Below, one piece after another: positions 42,501 through 51,854 of a DNA stretch of 64,000 nt. The translations under genes were made by a program, and so were the position numbers. Origin of the DNA: Gryllus longicercus (lineage: Eukaryota; Arthropoda; Insecta; Orthoptera; Gryllidae); assembly GCA_038098605.1 (NCBI GenBank), contig JAZDUA010000006.1, positions 4,070,501 to 4,134,500 on the forward strand, read 5' to 3'. How positions within the stretch are numbered: the stretch's first letter is position 1; the number at the start of each line of letters is the position of its first letter. Under the pieces are notes generated by a model, which was not told the origin of the DNA, searched no databases, and saw only the letters and a list, made by a program, of their open reading frames with translations.

Positions 42501-45335
42501 AACAAAAATACTGGTACAGTTAAAATAGAAACCAAACCTAACAAGACATGTCTTCACTCTTCACTATACACCACATCCCTCCACAATCCTTATAAACGTC
42601 AGCACTTATAGACTCACCCCAGCATTTATAGATGTCGGCAAAAAGGTAAATGGATGTTTTCATTACACAGATAAGAAACAATCGTCGGAATCAAGCAACT
42701 ATTAATAGTACTTCTAGTTGTTGCTGCGAAAGCAAATCTTGAATTGATAATTATGAAAGTAAACCTTGTCAGTCTGTGCAAACCACTGTATACACAGAGA
42801 GCGTAAATACTGTAAGACCGAGGAACCTTCTAAACTTGACGTCACAATGATATCCAATCACCAAAGTTGAAATCTAGGTGGAATTGCTAGTGTTGATACA
42901 TGCCTAACCAGAAAAAATTTAATAGAATGTCCAAAAAATCTCATCCTGTAGATTATAATGTGAAAAATGTTTCTTTGAGGCCCTCTGCCCCAAAGTTTAG
43001 TTCTTAAGGCCCTAGAATGCTTCGTTTGGGAGTTTTTTAACAATATTGCTGACTGAGCGCTGCAGGTTGCATTTGCCGTGATTATTTAGATGCGTTCTTT
43101 TTTTAAACAAATCCTTAATATTTTTTATGTCAAAGTGCAATTAGTCAAGTCCCTGTGAAATTCTCCTTCTTTAAGAGACTTCATTTATAAATATCTGTTG
43201 CGTGTAAAGAGTTTCAAAGGCATGTATACTACTGAAATAATATAGGATGCGATAGGGACAAGATATATCCACTTTTTCTTTGCCATGCCAAGCAAGAAGT
43301 TTCTGTCGAAAAATATGATTTTCAGTGCAAAAGTACAATAATTTTTCTAATGTAGTTAGGCGAGAAGGAAACCTTACGGATGTCCAAAAATCTCTTCCCC
43401 TCATTTGTATCGTCATTTTCATCGTCTACATTACCATTATTGATCAACAAAGCATCGAAGTACTGTTCAGCTTTTTGGCTTTAAACTGAGTCAAAACTTG
43501 CAGATGACTTGGCATGAGGGACACCAATGAGCATTAAGGGTGTTAGGGGAGGAAAGAACTTCAATTCTTTAGATTAAGTTTGTCTATCCATTTGTATGAT
43601 CACTGCAGTTGACCAATTCATTATTCTTAACAAAAATTGAATAATTTGTGTAAAGTGACAGGAAGGACTTGACATTGTTGCCTACTCGACTTGCAGAACA
43701 GTGGAAAAATTCATGATATTTGGTTTATCAGAACTCTGTCTTGATTTTCTTTGCATTGTAGGTTTCACAGACCTTTTGTCCTAATGTACTTTTTCATTAA
43801 CTTGTAATGTTTTCTCATTAATCTCAATTCTATGTGTTCATTTTCAAGAAAGGTTTATTTTAAATGCGAACTCGTTGAGTTCTCTCCAGAGATAATGGCT
43901 CGTAATGCAAATACATTTTGATGTATCGAAAATACACCCACGGACTTGGATTTGAATTGCTACTTTCCATCAAATTATCAACTTTTGATGGCAATTTTAA
44001 TAAAAATTATTCACTTCACAAATAGTCTTGGCAGAAAATTACAGCTCAACACCATATTTTGTGAAGATAGAGCAAAACAGTAAATCAAAGTTTCATACTT
44101 CCAAAAAGTAGCTAATGTTCTTAGGATTGGTGATAGATTAAAGATCGGTTTGAAGATCATGCAAATATCTATCATTCTTCTAGAGAAATAACGAAACTCT
44201 AATCATTCTTCTGTAGTGTACAAATTCTTCAAATTTGCATGATGCAAGTGTGTTTACTTTTCCAGTGTGCATTGTGAAAAGTTGATGGTTAACCCCTTGT
44301 ATTTACTTGGCTGTCCGGGTGACGCAGTGTCCATGGCGAAGGTGCAGACGTTTCGGTAGTCATTCTGCAACCTCCCTCAGGGCATAATGCACCTTCACCA
44401 TGGACGTGGCGTCACCCGGACAGCCAAGTATATACTGACTCCAGACGCGGAAGTCTACGCTCTCAGTTCACCCTTTGTTATAAAAGATAGCACTTGAATT
44501 TAAAAAGAAAATTCTGGGAGAGGCTTACAGTTTTTACAATGTATCTTCACTAGGGAAAATGGGTTGTTTCAACTACTGACTTTGCAGGAGGGAAAAATTC
44601 CTCTAGAACCATTATTCAGCGTACTATAGGTGGAAAATTCTCTAAAAGTGTTTTTGTTACATGTGAGGAAGAAAATTCCCCTAAATAATGCATTGTGACT
44701 GAAACTGCCAAAACTATCTCTTAGAAGTGTGGTTCTGCTTTAATTAATACCTAAGCTTCCTACTATACTATAATTACTACTATACTATAATTACCACTAT
44801 ACTATAATTACCACTATACTATAATTACCACTATACTATAATTAACACTATACTATAATTAACACTATACTATAATTAACACTATACTATAATTAACACT
44901 ATACTATAATTAACACTATACTATAATTAACACTATACTATAATTAACACTATACTATAATTAACACTATACTATAATTAACACTATACTATAATTAACA
45001 CTATACTATAATTAACACTATACTATAATTAACACTATACTATAATTACTACTATACTATAACATGTATAATTTTTTAATTATTTGTTTTAGGGAAGGCA
45101 AGCTATTGAGTGGGTAATAAGCAAATTCAACACCGAAGTTAAAGATTTAACATCATCGGCAGTCAAGAGTACAGATGAAATTATAGCACAAACAAAGAAG
45201 TCCCTTGATGACATCACTGAGACTGCCCGAAAATCAATGGATGATCTTTCTACAGCAGCAAAAAAGTCTTTTGATGATATACAGAATTTAAAATATGTTC
45301 CTCCAAGGACTAATCAAAGTTTGCCAGAACTTTAG
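24528..45335 (+). CDS. slmo: Slowmo/PRELID3-like PRELI-domain lipid-transfer protein (5 exons, complete)
   Basis: Exons: 24528-24559, 24685-24850, 39649-39735, 39843-40016, 45093-45335. The joined CDS is 702 bp (233 aa) and all junctions are GT-AG in phase. The protein begins MKIWTSEHTFNHPWETVAQA and carries RKYPNPMNPAVIGTDVLDR, LHTHRLVSSKWGFP, a DETVSYAPHPQDSEKT motif and VTVQGIPLHNYVEDLL. This is the full MSF1/PRELI domain as in slowmo and vertebrate SLMO/PRELID3 proteins. With TRIAP1 these move phosphatidic or other phospholipids across the mitochondrial intermembrane space. The family length is about 195-215 aa. The extra length here is a C-terminal run of four 11-residue repeats. Intron 2 is 14.8 kb and intron 4 is 5.1 kb. 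Confidence 0.95.
24685..24850 (+). CDS. slmo: slmo exon 2
   Basis: Acceptor atttcag, donor AAAGG|GTAGAG. It encodes HPWETVAQAAWRKYPNPMNP and HTHRLVSSKWGFPGWAQR, the most conserved part of the PRELI domain. Confidence 0.95.
24851..25399. other. slmo intron 2, proximal part, no feature seen
   Basis: AT-rich intron. Nothing recognised. Confidence 0.6.
25400..25910. promoter_or_regulatory. GC/CpG-rich island in slmo intron 2
   Basis: The block is distinctly GC- and CpG-rich within an AT-rich intron, with C-tracts at 25660-25690 and the sequences 'cgccaattccacgtgacgca' and 'cacgtg'. Open frames here look like compositional artefacts. It may be an internal promoter or enhancer, but no transcript evidence is visible. 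Confidence 0.35.
25911..27129. other. slmo intron 2, possible SINE tail
   Basis: Mostly AT-rich. A G-run is at 26677-26689. At 26740-26865 there is a short hairpin (AGGCC TTC GGCCT) followed by an A-rich 'attaaataaataaaaaa' end, which resembles a SINE 3' terminus. No gene was recognised. Confidence 0.35.
27130..27400 (-). mobile_element. tRNA-derived SINE-like element
   Basis: On the minus strand, 27318-27390 reads like a degenerate tRNA with an A-box-like TGGCCAAGAGC (27370-27380) and a perfect B box GGTTCGAGTCC (27326-27336) at normal spacing. Downstream (lower coordinates) comes a non-tRNA body ending near the C-run at 27139. No intact cloverleaf is evident, so it is a SINE or tRNA pseudogene rather than a functional tRNA. 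Confidence 0.6.
27401..28930. other. slmo intron 2, GC-enriched then AT-rich
   Basis: A GC-richer patch lies at 27640-28170, with AT-rich sequence after it. No recognisable product in any frame, no RNA gene and no clear repeat. Confidence 0.5.
28931..29570. promoter_or_regulatory. GC-rich island with TATA-like motif in slmo intron 2
   Basis: GC/CpG-rich DNA with 'caatataaagacc' at 29035 and dense CpG from 29210 to 29420. Short overlapping frames have no homology I recognise. It could be a regulatory island or the start of an unannotated transcript. Confidence 0.3.
29571..30789. other. slmo intron 2, no firm feature
   Basis: AT-rich. A sequence near 30417-30462 has short boxes reminiscent of a tRNA ('ggctcagtgg', 'aggttcgacaacct'), but they are too close together. 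Confidence 0.5.
30790..31260 (+). repeat. CpG-rich block, possible LTR end with primer-binding-like site
   Basis: A CpG-dense block (repeated GCGTC units near 30822) is followed by 'gttctcttaaca' and 'tttactggcgacgaacgtgg' at 31229. The latter resembles the junction of a gypsy-type LTR (ending CA) with its primer-binding site. No partner LTR or gag was found, so this is tentative. Confidence 0.25.
31261..33779. other. slmo intron 2, no firm feature
   Basis: AT-rich with a moderately GC patch at 31260-31500. A 155-codon frame at 33325-33792 has no recognisable domain and unbiased codon use, and I treat it as chance. Nothing else was recognised. Confidence 0.5.
33780..34345 (-). repeat. Interspersed repeat shared with 62575-62995 (SINE-like)
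   Basis: The reverse complement matches 62575-62995 in colinear order: 'gtcgaattca', 'ttctccgatcaat', 'gatgggaga' or 'gtgggagatac', 'taggtcggcgccgga' and 'agcgggggaagaccat' or 'agcgggggaagaccac'. At the 5' end on the minus strand 'ggtccttggttagactccc' resembles a decayed Pol III B box. The 160-codon frame across it is not a gene. Confidence 0.7.
34346..36029. other. slmo intron 2 with (CA)n microsatellite
   Basis: AT-rich intron. A short interrupted (CA)n/(CG) tract is at 35496-35523. No gene or RNA was recognised. Confidence 0.55.
36030..36125 (-). mobile_element. tRNA-like SINE head
   Basis: On the minus strand a B box GGTTCGAATC (36046-36055) is preceded, about 35 bases upstream, by an A-box-like 'cagccaggtgatac'. 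Together they form a degenerate tRNA-like unit ending 'cccgggc'. This is probably the 5' head of a tRNA-derived SINE whose body continues to about 35930. Confidence 0.5.
36230..36700 (+). repeat. Unclassified AT-rich interspersed repeat, diverged copy
   Basis: Blocks such as 'cttgaaattcagag' and 'cgaacctaagccgtttttac' recur in order near 53990-54045, and 'ttttcggtatc' near 36505 recurs at 54300. It is a degraded copy of the family at 1-1390. Confidence 0.45.
36701..39648. other. slmo intron 2, distal part
   Basis: GC-enriched patches lie at 36960-37200 and 38150-38690, with AT-rich DNA between and after. Short frames on both strands (for example 36900-37205 and 38353-38687) have no recognisable product. 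No RNA gene was seen. Confidence 0.45.
39649..39735 (+). CDS. slmo: slmo exon 3
   Basis: Acceptor tttttcag, donor CAAAT|GTAAGTG. It encodes ILGNPSVCYASEHSQVDP, matching the 'LIGxAxxxYxxExSxVDP' strand of slowmo proteins. Confidence 0.92.
39843..40016 (+). CDS. slmo: slmo exon 4
   Basis: Acceptor gtatttcag, donor GGAAAG|GTATAT. It encodes the VDETVSYAPHPQDSEKTLL strand and QEAVVTVQGIPLHNYVEDLL, typical of the PRELI C-terminal half. Confidence 0.95.
40017..40999. other. slmo intron 4, proximal part, no feature seen
   Basis: AT-rich intron. Nothing recognised. Confidence 0.55.
41000..41480 (+). repeat. Unclassified AT-rich interspersed repeat, diverged copy
   Basis: The section 'atgtaaagtacatccaaaaa' near 41300 and 'gagctcagtcaaattgatagggg' near 41348 parallels 'catgtaaagtaccccc' and 'gagccagatggacagggg' at 54128-54198. 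It is the same family as 1-1390, strongly diverged. Confidence 0.5.
41521..41610. repeat. 20-bp perfect palindrome and duplicated block, copy 1
   Basis: CATGTGAGAATTCTCACATG at 41521-41540 is a perfect palindrome. It opens a block ('tgttaa', C-rich, 'ttccat', 'ggaaagttattaa') that recurs, diverged, at 42160-42255. Confidence 0.7.
42160..42255. repeat. Duplicated block, copy 2
   Basis: Colinear with 41521-41610 ('gcgagaactcttgcatgttaa', 'ccctattc', 'ttccattctaa', 'ggaaagttgttaatgaa'). The palindrome has decayed here. Confidence 0.55.
42256..44303. other. slmo intron 4, middle part, no feature seen
   Basis: AT-rich. No coding or RNA signal was recognised. Confidence 0.5.
44304..44430. repeat. 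Foldback/hairpin element with 43-bp arms
   Basis: Arm 44304-44346 (starting TACTTGGCTGTCCGGGTGAC) and arm 44388-44430 (ending GTCACCCGGACAGCCAAGTA) are inverted copies with 4 mismatches and a 41-bp loop. They are GC-rich relative to the surroundings. The structure fits a small foldback transposon. No target-site duplication was identified. Confidence 0.8.
44758..45063 (+). repeat. 17-bp minisatellite, 18 units
   Basis: CTATACTATAATT followed by four variable bases repeats at an exact 17-bp period, from the unit starting 44763 to the one starting 45052. The variable part reads ACTA in edge units, ACCA in three early units and AACA in the central run. The array ends about 30 bp before the slmo exon 5 start. 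Confidence 0.95.
45093..45335 (+). CDS. slmo: slmo exon 5 (C-terminal helix with 11-residue repeats)
   Basis: Acceptor tgttttag, stop TAG 45333-45335. It encodes GRQAIEWVISKFNTEVKDL, the conserved C-terminal helix, and then KSTDEIIAQTK, KSLDDITETAR, KSMDDLSTAAK and KSFDDIQNLKY in tandem before a short tail. Confidence 0.95.
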   Translation, partial: GRQAIEWVISKFNTEVKDLTSSAVKSTDEIIAQTKKSLDDITETARKSMDDLSTAAKKSFDDIQNLKYVPPRTNQSLPEL

Positions 45336-47070
45336 CAGGAATAATTTATTTTTATGTGCCAGCATAAATTTGCAAGAAAATAATACTGTCAAATTCAATT
45401 TCATGTTTGTATCATTGTCACTAGTAGAAATATTCCAGGTGTCCCAAAGATGTGATACGTAAAAACTTAGTATTTCAAGAGAGTGACAGTTACTCTTGCA
45501 GCTCAAGAGTAATTTTAAAGATGTTGACAATAATGTGCCTTTTTCTGAACAAATCTGGTGTAGTGAATAGCTGCAATGGCTATCTGTGGTCTGTTAAGTG
45601 AACTGGCTGGTCCAGTCACTATTGCTTGTAATATTTCTACTTTTTTGATTTCTTGTGCTACTTGTGATTGTGTCCATTATCATTCCATTTGAAATGCCCA
45701 TTATCTTTCTATATTGCTCATGGAAAACCCTAAAATATTTTTGCATTCTGGTAATTTATTGAATTGATGAATTGGGTATTGCCCCAAGTAGCCAAGTAAG
45801 GAAGTAGAAAAATAGGCTAAAGAGTGAAACAAGACATTCCCTCTGTCTGCATTGCTCTCTAGTGAACGCTCACCCCAAAAAAACTGTCACTTTCAAAATG
45901 ATTCCTCCACCTTACTAAACAAGGAAAATGTCAGACCTATATGAATTACTATACAGGTCTTCACAACAGAATGAGCAATGAGGTGAAGGAGCAGAAGGAG
46001 TAACTCCAAAGTGTAGTTATGGAGTGGGTTATATTCAGAGATCCTTATTTAGGTTTCTCTGAAAGTTCAGTAATGTGTTCCGTTTTCAAAGAAGTATAAA
46101 TGTGAAGTAGTGATATTGCATGTTCAGGAGTGCATTGTATATGAACTGCTTCATTTGCATTGTAGTGATGTTAGTGCTTTTGTTAGACATTTGTTCTGAA
46201 TGTGTCCAAATCTAAATTATTTTAATTATTTAGCATTACATGGCCATGTAAGATTGAGCTACCTTTTCAAAGGTTGGTGTGACAGATTTTCCTAATTGAA
46301 ACTGGTTAATTCAACCCTGAGTCTTTTTTATAATTAGTGGTATTCTTTCCACAGAGTGCAGACGCATTTAACATACATAATTACAGTGAACTAGAACAGT
46401 CTATTTCAGCTTCAGGGCATTATTTTATGTGGAGACACAGAATTGATCAACATTGGCTCCATGTACTAAATTTTTTAGTTACTGAATCTACCAGTGTATA
46501 TTGATTTCACTGTAGATATATTGTTTGTGATGAAATGTGCGTATTTTTTTAATAGTTGAAAGCAGTAGTTTTTCCTTAGATGCTTACATGACAAAACCTT
46601 GCAAAATCGGTAAGGAAATGAATCAATGCAGAATTGTTTAGTAGCTAGTCACTTCACTTTTAATCTTATTATCCCTGAACAAGAACACGTTAAGCATAAG
46701 GGAAACTGTATGCTCGTAATACTGTTTATGTCTTTGCTTCATAGATGTTATATCATTCCTACAAATAGAAGGAAGAACTGAACACATTAAATGTATGTAT
46801 GTACGTATGTGGATACAACTGTCAATCAAATGTATATATTATAATTTACTTATAAACATCAGACTGTACTGAAAAGGTCTAACTGAAATCTTTTTTGTTA
46901 TCGGAGTATTTTGTACAGAAAATAACCAAACTACTGCTTATATATTATAATGTATTTTGTTGCACGAGCTTTCATTTATAATAAGAATTTCATTTACACT
47001 AAAGTTTGTTGCGCATCAGTATTACACGTCTGAAATGTTTATGTAAATAAAGAACAAAAAATTGATTTGA
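45336..47070 (+). other. slmo: slmo 3'UTR and poly(A) signal
   Basis: AT-rich sequence without coding signal follows the slmo stop. A canonical AATAAA at 47046-47051 makes a transcript end near 47070 likely. Another AATAAA is at 47263. A minor (ATGT)n stretch is at 46793-46808. Confidence 0.5.
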
Positions 47071-47307
47071 AAACTTTTTGTTAATCCATTAAAGCCCAGC
47101 GTCCTTTGTTGAACACATTTCTCTGGTATTTTTAATTACATAATTGTTACTGGTGTGATGAGTTCATATTATAATTTTTTAGAAGCACCTTTGTTATATT
47201 AGAGGAAATTTTTGGGATGGTTCTTTCTGATGAATTTGCATGTCACAATTTAAATGCCTTGTAATAAACTCTTAATGTTAATTTTGAGTTTAAATGGTGT
47301 TAATTTT

Positions 47308-47575
47308 TGTTCGACTTATTACATTTGGTGTTAACTGTTTTACGTATTGTTACGAGTTGCACGACGAATGTGTCGCCATCTATAACCGAGAGCGTTTTGT
47401 CTCAACTAGAACGTTCTGCGCCGTTGCTGTTTATATTCAGTCTGGCTCGATCAGTCGATCGGTGCACATCGTGTCGGGATGTTCGAGTTTGTGATTTGTC
47501 GAATAAAGCATTGTTCAACTTGAAATCGTGTTTCATCATTGGAGTGATCCTAAATTAAGCGCTGAACCTCTAACA
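47308..47575 (+). repeat. copia 5' LTR
   Basis: 268 bp, TG...CA ends, internal AATAAA at 47503 in 'cgaataaagcattg'. It retains CpG at four sites where the 3' LTR has TpG. Confidence 0.95.
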
Positions 47576-47654
47576 GGTTATGAAGCCCAGCGACGCCGAG
47601 TGAAAACAAAGATATCAAGTCGAGACGTGCACGCGTAGTCGAGCGTGAGACGCC

Positions 47655-50600
47655 ATGATGAGCGCAGGCAATATTTCGAGGATCGAGCTACTCAACAAAA
47701 ATAATTTCGACACCTGGAAATTGCAAATGCAGGCTGTCCTAATCAAAAACGATTTGTGGGAATTTGTTTCCGGCGCAAACGTAAAGCCTGAACCAGGTGA
47801 AGGAAATGATGCCGCTATACAAGCCTGGAAAAAAGGTGATTCAAAAGCGAGATCGGACATTATTTTGTCCATCTCACCGAACGAGCTGAAACAGGTAAAG
47901 AACTGTGTAACATCAAAAGACATGTGGACGAAGCTGCAGGAAACCTACCAGTCACAAGGACCGGCCAGGAAAGCCACGCTTCTGAAGAGATTAACTCTAC
48001 ACAAAATGACGGACGGCGGCGACATCCGAGACCACATGAACGAGTTCTTCGACACCGTAGATAAGCTAGCAGACATGGACATCGAAGTACACCCTGATCA
48101 ACAAGCTATCATGCTTTTATATAGTTTACCGGTAAGTTTCGAAAACTTTCGATGCGCCATCGAGTCACGAGATACTTTGCCTACACCCGAGGCATTGCCT
48201 GCAAAAATTATCGAGGAAAGTGAAGCACGAAAAAACGACACCATTCGAGACGCGCCGAACGCCATGTTTGTTCGCAAAAGTTATTCGCGAAATCAACCGA
48301 AAAATGCCGGAAGCGGCCGAAGACATACTGAAAACGACAAAGATAAGTCGGACGAAACAAAAATTAAAAGGGAAAATCACGCAAAAATTCGGTGCAACTT
48401 GTGCAAGAGGTTAGGACACAAAAAGGCCGACTGTTGGTACAATAATAAAAATAAACCATCTGCAAAATTGTCTGAAAACGTCAGCTTTTATACAACCGAT
48501 GCTACGGCACATGCCGCGTCTGATTCCACGATCTCGAAATGGTGCCTCGATAGTGGTGCAACAACACATTTGTGTAATGACGAACAAAGGTTCGCAAACA
48601 TGGACACATTGAAGCGCGGCACGCTGAATCTAGCGACAGACTCATCAACAGAAATAAAAGGAAAAGGAACAGTACATTTTTCGACGAATGTGGCAGGAAA
48701 TAGGAAAGGTATCTCTCTCAACGACACCTCCTGTGTTCCCGATCTGAGGACGAATCTTCTCTCAGTCGCAAAAATCACAGATCACAATTTCGAAGTTCTC
48801 TTGAAAAAGAGTGGTGCGTATGTGATGGACGCAGATGGTCGTATCGAGTTATACGCGAACAGAATCGGGGACCTTTATTTCGTACACGAGCAGACAGAGG
48901 TCGCGAGTGCCGTTTCATCCGAGAATAAACGCGAAGTAATTTCACTCGAACTGTTACACAAACGACTTGGACATTTAAACGCAAAAGACATTTCGAACGC
49001 AATACGTGCTGACGCGATTACCGGATTTCGTCTCAAGGACCCGACGGCAAAGTTGGACTGTGACACATGTCTGAAAGGAAAATTCACCAGGACGCCATTC
49101 CCGAAGGCATCATCACGAAAGACCGAGTTGCTGGAATTAATACATACGGATGTGTGTGGGCCTATGCGGAAGGAATCTTTGGGAGGAGCCAAGTATTACG
49201 TTGAGTCTATCGACGACGCCACCAGATGGTGCGAGGTTCGCTTTCTGAAGTCCAAAGCGGATGTGTTCAAGGCAACGACGGAGTACATCGCTTTAGTCGA
49301 AAAACAAAAGGGTAAGAATGTTAAAACATTGCAGTCAGACAATGGACGTGAATATTTGAACCAAGAATTCGACGAATTTTTAAAGAAACACGGCATCATC
49401 CGAAGACTCACCGTACCGCACAACCCTGAACAAAACGGTATAGCGGAGAGAAAGAATCGGACACTCATCGAAGCGGCTAGATGTCTACTCCTGGACTCGG
49501 GATTACCACTCATGTTCTGGGCTGAAGCAGTGAACACTGCAAATTATTTGCGGAACCGTTCACCCACGTCAAGCCTAAATGGACGAACGCCGTATGAAGC
49601 TTGGACCGGCAGAGCGCCCAACTTATCCTATTTGAAGATATTCGGCAGTGCAGTGACGTATCTCGACCGAGATCCAGGACAAGGAAAATTCGATCAGCGC
49701 GGGAAAGAAGGAATTTTTCTTGGCTACGCAGAAGAATCTAAAGCTTTTCGAATCTGGTCGACCGAAAAGAAAAAGGTTATTGTGAGTCGAGATGTGAAGT
49801 TTCATGAAGTTGCAGTTAAATTCGAAGAAAAACACAGCGGGAGAATTGAGATTTCCTCGGAAATGACCACCGGAAGAGTAGGACAACGTTTCGTCGATTT
49901 CGATCACGGTCCAAATGAAATGATGGAAGATGAAATCCCAGAGTCAGATTTGGATAACTCATTGGGTAGTGATTTTCACGGTTTCGATGTTCCCCCATTA
50001 ACTGATGAGGATGAAGATTACAACGACGAAGAGGAAGTTCTTCCACAACACAATCGTGAAGACGAGGTTTTACAACCAGTTGAAGAAGAAGATGAAGTAG
50101 CATTACGGGATACACCCGCTACATCACGAGGACGAGGTCGTCCAACGATTCTACGAACCGGACAGAGGGGAAGACCCAGAAAACTGTATCAACCTGGCAC
50201 AACCGGAGAAGTAGATTTTGCTGAAAGTTCGTTTATATCAGAAATTCCGTTGGAAGATGCATTAAAGAGCTCTGAAGCAAGTGAATGGCACCAGGCCATA
50301 GCTACGGAAATGAAATCAATTATCAGGAACGGAACATGGACACTTGTTGACCGCCCAAAGCAGGGGAAGAGCATCGGTTCCCGCATGGTATTGCGCAATA
50401 AAGTAGGACCTGACGGCGAGATAGAGAAAAGAAAAGCAAGATTAGTCGCTCAAGGTTTTAGCCAGCAACCAGGGGTTCATTTTCAAGAAACCTTCGCGCC
50501 CGTTGCGAGGTTCGGCTCTATCCGCTTGATGATGTCCTTGGCCATTCGAAACGATATGAAAGTGAAACAATTTGACATAATAACGGCATATTTAAATGGC

Positions 50601-51854
50601 GAATTGGATGAAGACATCTTGATGGAACCACCCAAGTTTTACGAGGAAATCCTACAGAACGTGATTAGATCCGAGGGTTCTAACAGCATCGGCAAACAAG
50701 CTAAAGTCATGTTACGTACCTTTCGAAAGGGAAATCAAGTTTGTCTCCTTAAAAAGGCTCTGTACGGATTACGACAGGCAGGAAGAAGTTGGTACATCAA
50801 ATTGAGCGAGGTGTTGAAGAAACTTGGTGCCTCTCCTACGATTTCGGATCCTTGCTTGTTTAAAATCGGTTCCGGGAAAGATGTCATGTTGCTAGCAGTC
50901 TACGTGGATGACATTCTGGTCGCATCGAGAAACGAGAATGAAATCACAAAGTTCGGGAGACAATTGGCCAAGGAGTTTGAGGTCAAGGATCTTGGCGACG
51001 TGTCATATTGCCTGGGAGTGGAATTCATCAGAACTCGGGACGAGATCGCACTTTCTCAGCGTGGATACATCCAGGAGTTATTACAGAGGTTCAACATGAT
51101 GGAATGTAAACCCGTTACCACACCGATGGACTCTGGAACTAAATTGGTAAAAACATCAGGTGTCAAAGAAGAAGATCAACAGCTCCCTTATCGCGAGTTA
51201 GTCGGTGCGCTCATCTACCTGTCCACGATGACCCGCCCCGATATCGCATTTGCAGTACGAAATTTGAGTCAATTTAATAACTGCTATAGTACTGAACACT
51301 GGAAAGGCGCCAAACGGGTACTAAGGTACCCGAAAGAAACTAGCAATCTGGGACTCGTTTACAAGTCTAAAAGCGGAAATCTCGAAGGATTTGTTGATGC
51401 AGATTGGGGAAACAACATCGAAGACCGAAAATCATACTCAGGCTATTTATTTTCATTGGGTGGAAGTGCCATTTCGTGGGATTCAAGGAAGCAGAAAACA
51501 GTGGCATTATCCACCACGGAGGCCGAGTACATGGCTGCATCCGAGTGTGCTAAAGAGGCTGTGTACTTGCAAAAATTCGTCAGAGAGCTAGAGTTCAAGG
51601 ATCTCGCCGAGATAGTTATATACTGCGACAACAAGAGTGCACTTTGCTTGGCAGAAAATCCGACTTTCCACAATCGGAGCAAGCACATGGCGATTCGTCA
51701 CCATTTTGTACGAGATTTGCTGAAGAATAAAATACTGTCACTGAAATATGTATCTACTGAAAATCAGATTGCAGACTTTCTCACCAAAGGACTCACGAAA
51801 AAGAAACATCAGTGGTGTACAGAGAAGACTGGACTGAAGTCGATTGATTGCTAA
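47655..51854 (+). CDS. copia gag-pol polyprotein, intact
   Basis: A single 1,399-aa frame in copia order. Gag has a UBN2-like region and a CCHC knuckle (CNLCKRLGHKKADC, from Cys247). The protease has the DSG active site (Asp299). The integrase has a pre-integrase zinc region (HKRLGHLN) and the core triad Asp499 (HTDVCGP), Asp562 (QSDNGREY) and Glu598 (GIAERKN), spacing DD35E. The RT has Asp974 in FDIITAYLNG and YVDDILVAS (Asp1085-Asp1086). RNase H has DADWGN (Asp1248/1250), TTEAEYMAA and YCDNKSAL. Integrase before RT separates copia from gypsy. I chose the first of two adjacent ATGs, and the second would change only one residue. All key catalytic residues that I can check are present. Confidence 0.97.
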   Translation: MMSAGNISRIELLNKNNFDTWKLQMQAVLIKNDLWEFVSGANVKPEPGEGNDAAIQAWKKGDSKARSDIILSISPNELKQVKNCVTSKDMWTKLQETYQSQGPARKATLLKRLTLHKMTDGGDIRDHMNEFFDTVDKLADMDIEVHPDQQAIMLLYSLPVSFENFRCAIESRDTLPTPEALPAKIIEESEARKNDTIRDAPNAMFVRKSYSRNQPKNAGSGRRHTENDKDKSDETKIKRENHAKIRCNLCKRLGHKKADCWYNNKNKPSAKLSENVSFYTTDATAHAASDSTISKWCLDSGATTHLCNDEQRFANMDTLKRGTLNLATDSSTEIKGKGTVHFSTNVAGNRKGISLNDTSCVPDLRTNLLSVAKITDHNFEVLLKKSGAYVMDADGRIELYANRIGDLYFVHEQTEVASAVSSENKREVISLELLHKRLGHLNAKDISNAIRADAITGFRLKDPTAKLDCDTCLKGKFTRTPFPKASSRKTELLELIHTDVCGPMRKESLGGAKYYVESIDDATRWCEVRFLKSKADVFKATTEYIALVEKQKGKNVKTLQSDNGREYLNQEFDEFLKKHGIIRRLTVPHNPEQNGIAERKNRTLIEAARCLLLDSGLPLMFWAEAVNTANYLRNRSPTSSLNGRTPYEAWTGRAPNLSYLKIFGSAVTYLDRDPGQGKFDQRGKEGIFLGYAEESKAFRIWSTEKKKVIVSRDVKFHEVAVKFEEKHSGRIEISSEMTTGRVGQRFVDFDHGPNEMMEDEIPESDLDNSLGSDFHGFDVPPLTDEDEDYNDEEEVLPQHNREDEVLQPVEEEDEVALRDTPATSRGRGRPTILRTGQRGRPRKLYQPGTTGEVDFAESSFISEIPLEDALKSSEASEWHQAIATEMKSIIRNGTWTLVDRPKQGKSIGSRMVLRNKVGPDGEIEKRKARLVAQGFSQQPGVHFQETFAPVARFGSIRLMMSLAIRNDMKVKQFDIITAYLNGELDEDILMEPPKFYEEILQNVIRSEGSNSIGKQAKVMLRTFRKGNQVCLLKKALYGLRQAGRSWYIKLSEVLKKLGASPTISDPCLFKIGSGKDVMLLAVYVDDILVASRNENEITKFGRQLAKEFEVKDLGDVSYCLGVEFIRTRDEIALSQRGYIQELLQRFNMMECKPVTTPMDSGTKLVKTSGVKEEDQQLPYRELVGALIYLSTMTRPDIAFAVRNLSQFNNCYSTEHWKGAKRVLRYPKETSNLGLVYKSKSGNLEGFVDADWGNNIEDRKSYSGYLFSLGGSAISWDSRKQKTVALSTTEAEYMAASECAKEAVYLQKFVRELEFKDLAEIVIYCDNKSALCLAENPTFHNRSKHMAIRHHFVRDLLKNKILSLKYVSTENQIADFLTKGLTKKKHQWCTEKTGLKSIDC

